A DNA stretch of 64,000 bases. Source: Streptomyces sp. f51 (lineage in GTDB: Bacteria; Actinomycetota; Actinomycetes; Streptomycetales; Streptomycetaceae). The first letter of the stretch is position 1. Each line of letters starts with the position of its first letter. Both the position numbers and the translations under genes were made by a program. The stretch covers positions 3,282,501-3,346,500 of the forward strand of contig NZ_CP149798.1 of assembly GCF_037940415.1 (NCBI RefSeq), in the 5' to 3' direction. The notes under the pieces are model-generated. The model was not told the DNA's origin. It worked only from the letters and a program-made list of their open reading frames with translations, and made no database searches. Positions 53,476 to 60,142 of the stretch are shown piece after piece.

Positions 53476-54510
53476 ATGAGACGGACCTTGCGCGCACACG
53501 GCCGGCGGACGGCGGCGACCGTCACCCTGGCCCTCGCCCTGACGGCGACGGCCCCGCAGCCGGCCCGGGCCGAGCCCGGCACCCTCACCGAGGTGCGCGC
53601 CGAACTCGCGCGGCTCTATCACGACGCGGAGGTCGCCACGAACAAGTACGACGCCGCCGACGAGAAGGTGACCGGGCAGGAGAAGCGCGTCCGGGCGCTG
53701 CGGTCCCGGATCGAGTCGGCCCAGACGCGGCTCGACCGGCTCACCTCCCTGGCGGGAGCGGCGGCCCGGGCCCAGTACCGGGGGGACAGCCTGCCCGCCG
53801 AGATGCAGTTCGCCCTCTCCGACAACCCCGAACGCGCCCTGGACGACGCCTCCTTGGCCCGTCAGGCGCAGCAGGCGACCCAGGGGGTGCTGACCGCCCT
53901 GAGCAGCACCCGCGAGGACCTGGGGACCCGGACCGAGGAGGCCGCGGCCGAGCTGAAGCGGCTGCGGGCGAGCCGCGGCGCCCGTGACACCGAGCGGCGG
54001 GCGATCGAGAAGCACATCGCCGACGCGAAGGAGCTGGAGTCGCGGCTGGAGAAGAAGGAGGTCGAGCGGATCGCCGCGCTGGAGAAGAAGGAGGCCGACG
54101 ACGCCCAGGCGAAATGGGTGGGCACGAGCATCCTGAAGCGGGTCGGCACCGAGGCGACCCCGGCCGGGAGGAAGGCGATCGCGTTCGCCACCCGTCAGCT
54201 CGGCAAGCCCTACGTGTGGGGAGCCGAGGGCCCCGACTCCTACGACTGCTCGGGCCTCACCTCGCAGGCCTGGCTCGCGGCGGGCCACCCGATCCCGCGC
54301 ACCTCGGAGGAACAGTGGCGGCGGCTGAAGCACGTCCCCATCGAGGACATGCGGCCCGGCGACCTCATCATCTACTTCTCCGACGCCAGCCACGTGGCCC
54401 TCTACATCGGCGACGGAAAGATCATCCAGGCTCCCCGCCCCGGCCGCTGGGTGTACGTCTCCCCGGCCGCGTCGATGGAGATCCTCGGGGTGGTCCGTCC
54501 GGACGCCTGA
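53476..54510 (+). CDS. Secreted NlpC/P60 peptidoglycan endopeptidase with coiled coil
   Basis: A 344-residue RipA/CwlO-like hydrolase. A signal peptide ends at about residue 32 (AATVTLALALTATAPQPARA). A coiled coil spans about 40-215 (EKVTGQEKRVRALRSRIESA; EKKEVERIAALEKKEADDAQ), and an NlpC/P60 domain covers about 225-344 with the catalytic Cys in YDCSGLTSQAW, a His in DASHVALYIGDGK and the last strand residues after it. It cuts stem peptides. ATG 53476 has GGAAGGAG upstream; ATG 53455 would place that site inside the coding region. The motif promoter links it to the secretion locus as a second wall-opening enzyme. Confidence 0.92.
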   Translation: MRRTLRAHGRRTAATVTLALALTATAPQPARAEPGTLTEVRAELARLYHDAEVATNKYDAADEKVTGQEKRVRALRSRIESAQTRLDRLTSLAGAAARAQYRGDSLPAEMQFALSDNPERALDDASLARQAQQATQGVLTALSSTREDLGTRTEEAAAELKRLRASRGARDTERRAIEKHIADAKELESRLEKKEVERIAALEKKEADDAQAKWVGTSILKRVGTEATPAGRKAIAFATRQLGKPYVWGAEGPDSYDCSGLTSQAWLAAGHPIPRTSEEQWRRLKHVPIEDMRPGDLIIYFSDASHVALYIGDGKIIQAPRPGRWVYVSPAASMEILGVVRPDA

Positions 54511-54582
54511 GACACGGCACGGACGCGGGGCGGACCGGTGCGGTCCGCCCCCGCTCCGCGCGGGGCCGTCCCGCCGGCCCCG

Positions 54583-55047
54583 TCAGCCCTGGGCCGGCGG
54601 TGATCCGGGCGGCGGTCCGAACGGGTCGACGGCGTCGACGGCGGGCACCTCCTTGGGACGGTGCGAGCCGGGCTTGCAGCCGGCGAACACCCCCGACGGA
54701 TCCCGCAGGTTCTGCATGATCGGGGCCAGGTAGTCCCGGTGCCAGCCGGCCGGACCGCTCAGACCGGCGTCGGAGCCGGTGTCGCTCAGCTCCCCCCAGG
54801 CGAGCCACAGCCCGTGCAGCTGGGCGACCGCCTCCGGGTGCTCCCACCAGCGCGAGCACCACGGGGCCATGGAGGTGACCTCGCGGCCGTAGACCGGCAG
54901 CAGCACATGGTGGACCCACAGGGTCAGCTGGCGCAGCGCCCGGCCGTACTCCGGCGCCTCCAGGTAGAGGATGAACTTCGGGGCGGGGGGCGGCGCCTGG
55001 GTCTCGGGCACCGCCGCCTGCTCGGCGTCGGGGGTCTGGACGGTCAT
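54583..55047 (-). CDS. DUF4913 domain protein
   Basis: A 154-residue soluble protein: a Pro/Gln-rich start, then the DUF4913 core LTLWVHHVLLPVYGREVTS, WCSRWWEHPEAVAQLHGLWL, and GPAGWHRDYLAPIMQNLRDP with its many Trp residues. DUF4913 proteins commonly occur in actinobacterial conjugative regions (family knowledge), which suits the position. ATG 55047. The motif promoter at 55168-55140 precedes it. It converges on the NlpC/P60 gene. Confidence 0.85.
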   Translation of the reverse strand: MTVQTPDAEQAAVPETQAPPPAPKFILYLEAPEYGRALRQLTLWVHHVLLPVYGREVTSMAPWCSRWWEHPEAVAQLHGLWLAWGELSDTGSDAGLSGPAGWHRDYLAPIMQNLRDPSGVFAGCKPGSHRPKEVPAVDAVDPFGPPPGSPPAQG

Positions 55048-55139
55048 GGCACTCCTTCCGGATGCGCGGCGGAGCCGCGTCGGACTGTGGTCGGCGGCGA
55101 GGCCGTGGAGCGCGAAGCCCCGGCCTCCCGTCCGGGCAC

Positions 55140-55168
55140 ACAACGCGCCCGTGCCGTACGGGGTTCAC
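55140..55168 (-). promoter_or_regulatory. Shared promoter motif, copy 5
   Basis: On the minus strand GTGAACC (55168-55162), 16 bases, CGTTGT (55145-55140), about 93 bp before the DUF4913 start. Confidence 0.7.
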
Positions 55169-55200
55169 GGATCCGGCGGATCGGCGGCGCCGGGGACGGG

Positions 55201-55229
55201 TTGAACCGCCCGCACGCGGCGTCCGTTGC
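55201..55229 (+). promoter_or_regulatory. Shared promoter motif, copy 6
   Basis: TTGAACC (55201-55207), 16 bases, CGTTGC (55224-55229), about 109 bp before the 55338 gene. Confidence 0.72.
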
Positions 55230-55337
55230 AGCTGTCACGGCCGTCGGGGCGGACCGGGAGCGTCCGGTCCGCCCCAGCGGCGGCTCGACAGCGCGAGTGG
55301 ACGGCAGTCACTCGCCGACGGCGAGGAGGACCTCACG

Positions 55338-57035
55338 ATGGCGCGTTTCGACGAGACGAAATTCAGGTCCGACGAAGCGGACATAAGAAGGGACCTGAAG
55401 AAGTACGGCCTGCACAAGGACAAGGTCTTCATGCAGGCCTTCGACGGCTACATGAACCAGCTCCACCTGAACGGCCTGTGGCTCAACGAGAACCACACGC
55501 CCGCCCCTTCGTGGTCGGGCGACGCGGCGACGAACCTGATCGCCCAGTTCGACCGGCTCAACGCGCTGCACGTCCCGGCGGACTGGTGGCGGGCCCACAA
55601 GAGGGACAAGGACTTCGACAGGCTCCGGGACGCGAAGGCGCAGGAGACCTTCTCGAAGAAGTACCTGTGGAGCAAGACGGAGCCGTACTACCCGGCCCGG
55701 GAGGCCGCGAAGGCCGGCGGCATGATCCTGGAGGTCTCTCCCCCGGGGGAGCTCTTCAACGGCAGGGACTGCGGGTTCGAGAGGTGGTCGGACGCCCCGG
55801 TCCAGGCCGACCTCTGGACGTACATGTCGGACCACTACGTGGACGGCACGCGGGGCCCGGTCGAGGGCGTGATGCTCGGCGGCAGGGTCGAGAACAGCGT
55901 GCTGACGAAGTACGAGTGGCCGCACCTGAAGCAGCGGATCGAGGCCGGTCTGGTCTCCAACCTGCACATCAAGGTGATGGGCTTCAGGAACGACTCGCAG
56001 GAGTCGGGGGCGTGGTCGCTGGAGACGAGGGCGACGTACAACGTCCACTCGCAGGGTTCCTTCGACCAGATCCCCTCACCGGACGACCCGCAGTTCGCGG
56101 ACAAGCAGAACCGCTGGCGCAACCAGGAGAAGGCGCGCAACGCCAGCAAGTCCTCCTCCAGTTCGTCGAGTTCCCAGGACAGCGCGGCCAGCGGCCTGTC
56201 GCTGAAGACCTTCCACAAGGCGTTCGACGACCCCAACGCGGTCATCGTGCTGTCGGACCCCGTGACGGGACACACGGCCGGCACGGACAGCCCGAACGAC
56301 CTCTCGCAGGTGGTGAGCCGCCAGCTCACCCGGGCGGAGACCAACGCCTCCCTGCAAGGGGCGAGCAGGGAGGCGACCGTGGCGGCGGTGCGGGAGGAAC
56401 TGCGGGCCCAGGCGGCGGGCGCGCACTCCCTGGAGCGGAAGCTCACGGCGTTCCAGGCGGAGCAGCAGCGCAGGGCGAGCACCTCGGCCTGGCCCGGCAC
56501 ACCGGACTACGGCGCCCAGCTCTCCCAGGGCATGTCCACCATGGACCTCGGGTCCTCCGCCGCGCGGTACTCCCCGACGTCGGACTACTCCCCCACGGGC
56601 GGCGCGCCCGCGGCCGGGGACTACTTCCAGGGCGGCGGCGTGCGGACCGAACAGCCGCTGTACACCTACTCCCTCCAGCCGACGGGCACGGGAACGGGCT
56701 TCTACCCGCTGAGCGAGTCACCCGTCCAGGACGACTCGTTCGCCCATCCGCCGTCGCCGGTCGGCAACACCGAGGCGTACCACCCCTCGTACACGAGCCC
56801 GCAGCGCAACACCCCGAGCACGGGCTCGGCGTCCTCGGACTTCGGCGAGCCCCTGACCCAGGTCCCGAGGAACCCCAGCCCGCCGTCCGAGGCGCCGCCG
56901 CAGAGCACGTCGTCGGGGAAGCAGAAGGCGAAGGAACCGAAGAAGGAGGCGAAGCAGGCGAAGTCGGGGGGCCTCGCCGCCTGGGTGCGGGGCGACCAGT
57001 ACAAGAAGAAGCCCGGCGGCTCCAGCAGGAAGTAG
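55338..57035 (+). CDS. Unrecognised two-part protein, candidate secretion substrate
   Basis: A 565-residue protein without signal peptide or membrane helix. Residues 1-265 are a mixed alpha/beta domain with many Trp (LNGLWLNENHTPAPSWSGD, VPADWWRAHKRDKDFDRL, LFNGRDCGFERWSDAPVQAD, VEGVMLGGRVENSVLTKYEW). Residues 285-300 are a Ser run, and 300-565 are Ser/Thr/Pro/Gln-rich and probably disordered (ARYSPTSDYSPTGG). The end is Lys-rich (KQKAKEPKKEAKQAK, QYKKKPGGSSRK), like the positively charged C-terminal signals of type IV effectors. ATG 55338 has GAGGAGGA upstream. I do not recognise the family and claim no activity. Confidence 0.72.
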   Translation: MARFDETKFRSDEADIRRDLKKYGLHKDKVFMQAFDGYMNQLHLNGLWLNENHTPAPSWSGDAATNLIAQFDRLNALHVPADWWRAHKRDKDFDRLRDAKAQETFSKKYLWSKTEPYYPAREAAKAGGMILEVSPPGELFNGRDCGFERWSDAPVQADLWTYMSDHYVDGTRGPVEGVMLGGRVENSVLTKYEWPHLKQRIEAGLVSNLHIKVMGFRNDSQESGAWSLETRATYNVHSQGSFDQIPSPDDPQFADKQNRWRNQEKARNASKSSSSSSSSQDSAASGLSLKTFHKAFDDPNAVIVLSDPVTGHTAGTDSPNDLSQVVSRQLTRAETNASLQGASREATVAAVREELRAQAAGAHSLERKLTAFQAEQQRRASTSAWPGTPDYGAQLSQGMSTMDLGSSAARYSPTSDYSPTGGAPAAGDYFQGGGVRTEQPLYTYSLQPTGTGTGFYPLSESPVQDDSFAHPPSPVGNTEAYHPSYTSPQRNTPSTGSASSDFGEPLTQVPRNPSPPSEAPPQSTSSGKQKAKEPKKEAKQAKSGGLAAWVRGDQYKKKPGGSSRK

Positions 57036-57108
57036 CCGGCGTGACCGACGGCGGCCGCCGGCCGGAGCGTTCTCCGGCCGGCGGCCGCCGCCTGGCGCAC
57101 GGGGCGCG

Positions 57109-58131
57109 TCAGCTGTTGCCCCGGGCACGGCCGGCACCGTTGGTGCCGTTGGCGCCGTTCGTGGAGTTGGTCCGCTGGACCATGGTCGTCGTCCGGCGCA
57201 CCACGGCGGGGCGGCTCGTGGTCGAGCTCGTCGAGACACCCGTCGCGACCGAGTCCTGCCGTCCCACCACCGCGCGTCCGGCGGGCAGGATCGGAGACTG
57301 CTGCTGGTCCGCGGGAAGCGACGAGGACGAGGACGACGTCGGCGCCGTGGGAGCGGGCACGGACGTCGGGTTCACCGTCGTACGGGAGCCCGCGGCGGAG
57401 GTGGTGGGCGCCGGCGTCTGCTGCGCCGTCGGGGAGCTGTAGCTCCAGGAGGCCGACCCCGCCTGCAACGCCGCTCCCGCCGACTGCCAGTTGTTCTGGC
57501 TGGACTGCGGGAGGGTGGTGTCGTTGCCGTAGCCGGACGCCACGGCACCGCCGATCCCCACCGCCGCGGCGACCCCCTGCGCCAGATACGCCTTCTCGCC
57601 GGTGTTGTAGTAGTTCACCCCCGCCTGGACCATGTAGGCGGCGTTCTTGACGCCCGCGAGCCCGACACCCGCCATGTTGAGGTGGTTGTTGTCGGCGCCC
57701 TTGCCCGCGGCCTGGAGGACCAGCGGGACGGCCTCGAAGGCGAAGCGCTTGATGTGCTCCCGGTTCTCGCCGAGCCATTCCTGCGCGTTCTGGCTCCACC
57801 GGTACACGGCGCCCTTCTGGGCGTCGGCCGCGAGGAACGTCTGCGCCTCCACGTCGAAGACGCCCACCGGGTTCTGGAGGGGCGGGTCGGTCGCCGGTAC
57901 GGGCGGCGGCGGGCTGGCCGGCGGGGTGGCCGCCAGGCTGACCGCGGGACTGGCCGTGACGGCCTCCGGGCTCGCCGACACCCCCGGCGGGGTGACCCGG
58001 CCCGGCGGCGGGGTGGTGGTGACCGGCTGGAACGTCGACGACCCGACGGCGGCCGTGTAGGCGATCGTGGAGCCACCGCTCTCGGCGGTGGTGAAGGACT
58101 CGTTGTCCGAGCCCTGGTCACTCCGTGGCAT
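57109..58131 (-). CDS. Unrecognised Ser/Thr/Pro-rich protein with hydrophobic helical core
   Basis: A 340-residue protein. Residues 1-90 are Thr/Pro-rich (VTTTPPPGRVTPPGVSASPE). Residues about 95-220 are a helical region with Ala/Gly-rich stretches that could enter a membrane (HIKRFAFEAVPLVLQAAGK, GVAAAVGIGGAVASGYGND). The rest is Ser/Thr/Pro-rich and ends in an Asn/Gly repeat with Arg (NGANGTNGAGRARGNS). There is no signal peptide. It has its own motif promoter (58312-58283) and converges on the previous gene. Candidate substrate of the locus by position only. Confidence 0.7.
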   Translation of the reverse strand: MPRSDQGSDNESFTTAESGGSTIAYTAAVGSSTFQPVTTTPPPGRVTPPGVSASPEAVTASPAVSLAATPPASPPPPVPATDPPLQNPVGVFDVEAQTFLAADAQKGAVYRWSQNAQEWLGENREHIKRFAFEAVPLVLQAAGKGADNNHLNMAGVGLAGVKNAAYMVQAGVNYYNTGEKAYLAQGVAAAVGIGGAVASGYGNDTTLPQSSQNNWQSAGAALQAGSASWSYSSPTAQQTPAPTTSAAGSRTTVNPTSVPAPTAPTSSSSSSLPADQQQSPILPAGRAVVGRQDSVATGVSTSSTTSRPAVVRRTTTMVQRTNSTNGANGTNGAGRARGNS

Positions 58132-58282
58132 GTGCGGACTTCCTTTCCTGCGTCGCTGGCGCGCTGGTCTGGGTGCCGCTCCCTCTCCCCGGTGCTGCTC
58201 TGCCCCGGTCGCCGTCGCCCCGGCCCGTGCTGCGTGCCGGTTTCGATGCCTCGGCCGGTGCTCGCGTCACCCAGTCGTGGGC

Positions 58283-58312
58283 ACAACGGGGGCGTACCAC
58301 CCGGGGGTTCAA
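58283..58312 (-). promoter_or_regulatory. Shared promoter motif, copy 7
   Basis: On the minus strand TTGAACC (58312-58306), 17 bases, CGTTGT (58288-58283), followed by a leader of about 150 bp to the 58131 start. The 306-bp gap 58132-58437 holds only this and copy 8. Confidence 0.78.
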
Positions 58313-58344
58313 TCACGGGCGTCCGCCGGTCGCGGCACCCGCGA

Positions 58345-58374
58345 TTGAACTGCCGGGCGCGCGCGGCCCGTTGT
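58345..58374 (+). promoter_or_regulatory. Shared promoter motif, copy 8
   Basis: TTGAACT (58345-58351), 17 bases, CGTTGT (58369-58374), about 64 bp before the 58438 start. Confidence 0.75.
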
Positions 58375-58437
58375 GCTTCCCGAACCGTGTCGGCACCCGG
58401 CCGACGCCGCACGGCCGAGAGGTCCGGAGGTACGCCG

Positions 58438-58632
58438 ATGTCCACTGCCCACGCACGGCGGTTCGCGGCTCAGGGTCTGCTGGAACGCCGCAGGTCCGCT
58501 CCCACCGCGAACGGGTGCTACGACCGCGAGGCCCCGCGGCGCCCGGCCGACGGCGCCCCCTGGTTCCCCGACGCTCCGCTGCCCCCGGGCCTGCTGCCGC
58601 TGCCGAGCGGCTTCGAACTGCGCGGGGCCTGA
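58438..58632 (+). CDS. Small unrecognised protein, partner of the 58634 gene
   Basis: A 64-residue protein (MSTAHARRFAAQGLLERRRS; ends LLPLPSGFELRGA) with a basic first half and a Pro-rich second half containing APWFPDAPLPPGLLPLPSG. GGAGG lies 6 bases before its ATG, the best ribosome site in the region, which supports it as real. The next gene starts one base after its stop, so it could be a chaperone or regulator of that protein; no family is known. Confidence 0.65.
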   Translation: MSTAHARRFAAQGLLERRRSAPTANGCYDREAPRRPADGAPWFPDAPLPPGLLPLPSGFELRGA

Positions 58633-58633
58633 C

Positions 58634-60052
58634 GTGGCTCCCCGGCCCCCGGCCCGGCTGACCAGGAGAAACCCGCAGGCCAGGCTGGCTCGTGAGCTGC
58701 TCAGGACCGAGTACGGCCTGCGGAACCGGGGGCGCGGCGGGACGAACCCGGCCGACGCGGACAGCATCTGGGAACGGCTGCTCGCCGAACTGCGGCGTCT
58801 GATGCGGCCCCTCATGGGCGGTTCGCGCTCGGCGCCGGGAGGCGGGGGCTCCGCGCCGGGCGGCGGACAGGGCGGCGGGACGGCCGGCGGGCCGGGGAAC
58901 GACCAGGGCGGCGGACCGGCGAGCGGGCAGGACGGCGGCTCCTTCGACCAGGCAGGACCGCGTCCCGGCCCTGGGCACCCGGGCGCGGAACACCCCGGCC
59001 CGCAGCGACCCGTGCACGAGGGCATGGCGCTGCTCGAACAGCGCATCCTCCGGCTGCCGGCGCACGAGCGCGAGGCCTTCGAGGACGCGGTCCTGGACCT
59101 CGTCAGGAACGACAGGAAGTACCGGGAGGCGTTCGAGAGGTCCCCGGAGAGCATGCCGCTGGTCGCGCGCTGCGCCGCCAACGCGTACGAGCGGGAGATG
59201 GCGCGGGAGGCGCCCGGGGCGGCCGTCCCGTCGGGGCGCGACCCTGGTACGGGAGGGCGGGACCCTGGTGCCCGGGGGCGGGACGAGCACCCGCGGTCGC
59301 GGTGGGAGCGCCCCGCTCGGATCCGGGACGTACCCGCCGCCGAGATGACGCCCGCGTCGCCCAGGACCGGCTTCGGGGCGCCGGGACCGGGCGAGACGAC
59401 CGACGCGTTCGGCTTCCAGGAGGCCGAGCGCGCCGCGCTGGCGGAACGGACCACCGGCGCCGGCTGGGTTCCCCGCGCGGGCAGCGTCGTGGACGGCCAG
59501 GGCTTCCTCGCCGCCGAACACGCCGAACGCTCCGCACACTTCGAACAGTCCCAGGACACCGTGCGGGACCTGCGCTCGGGGAGCGACGCCCGGTTCCCCG
59601 CCCACCCGGGCCTGGAACCCCCCGTGTCCCCGTCGTCGAGCCACGCGACCCCGGAGTCGCCCCTGCTGGACCTGACCGCTCCGGAGTCCCCGCTGCTGGA
59701 CCTGACCTCCCCGGTCTCCCCCCTGCCGTACGCGGCCACTCCGCTCTCTCCGATGCCGTACGCGGCCACTCCGGTCTCCCCCACGCCGTACCTGGCGGCC
59801 CCGGTCTCGCCGCCGCAGAGCCAGGCGGTCCCCGTGTCACCCCTGCCCGGCCGGAGCACCCCGGCTTTCCCGTCGTCCGTTTCCGCCCCCGTGCCCTCCC
59901 CGATCAGCGGTGACGGTCATCGCGCCCTGAGCGATGCGCTCGACGTCTTCTCCGGCTCCCCCTCGCCCCGGAGCGCCGGCTCCCCGGCACGGTCCAGGGC
60001 CGTCGTTCCGTCGCCCTCGGCCCACAGCACGCCCGCCCCGCGGCGCGCCTGA
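58634..60052 (+). CDS. Unrecognised low-complexity protein with SP-repeat tail
   Basis: A 472-residue protein. It has a basic start (PPARLTRRNPQARLARELLR), a Gly-rich linker, and a helical domain at about 130-195 (MALLEQRILRLPAHEREAFE, DAVLDLVRNDRKYREAFERS). A further region contains FGFQEAERAALAERT, and the tail of about 100 residues repeats SP-containing units such as PESPLLDLT, VSPLPYAAT and LSPMPYAAT. No signal peptide or membrane helix. GTG 58634 follows the preceding stop by one base. A candidate secreted or surface-associated factor; function unknown. Confidence 0.7.
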   Translation: MAPRPPARLTRRNPQARLARELLRTEYGLRNRGRGGTNPADADSIWERLLAELRRLMRPLMGGSRSAPGGGGSAPGGGQGGGTAGGPGNDQGGGPASGQDGGSFDQAGPRPGPGHPGAEHPGPQRPVHEGMALLEQRILRLPAHEREAFEDAVLDLVRNDRKYREAFERSPESMPLVARCAANAYEREMAREAPGAAVPSGRDPGTGGRDPGARGRDEHPRSRWERPARIRDVPAAEMTPASPRTGFGAPGPGETTDAFGFQEAERAALAERTTGAGWVPRAGSVVDGQGFLAAEHAERSAHFEQSQDTVRDLRSGSDARFPAHPGLEPPVSPSSSHATPESPLLDLTAPESPLLDLTSPVSPLPYAATPLSPMPYAATPVSPTPYLAAPVSPPQSQAVPVSPLPGRSTPAFPSSVSAPVPSPISGDGHRALSDALDVFSGSPSPRSAGSPARSRAVVPSPSAHSTPAPRRA

Positions 60053-60065
60053 CGTCCGGCGCGGG

Positions 60066-60094
60066 TTGAACCGTCCGCTCCCGTGTCCCGTTGT
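60066..60094 (+). promoter_or_regulatory. Shared promoter motif, copy 9 (orphan)
   Basis: TTGAACC (60066-60072), 16 bases, CGTTGT (60089-60094), then GGAG at 60132-60135 and ATG at 60140. The only open frame after it is antisense to regulator B, so the original gene seems to be missing. A GGTGAACCTCACG unit is duplicated at 60098-60123. Confidence 0.65.
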
Positions 60095-60142
60095 GCGGGT
60101 GAACCTCACGGGTGAACCTCACGGCACCGAAGGAGTCCTATG

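Noticed and set aside
56560..56620. YSPTS-like units resembling the RNA polymerase II C-terminal domain
   Set aside because: Only two units in a generally Ser/Pro-rich tail; composition explains them.
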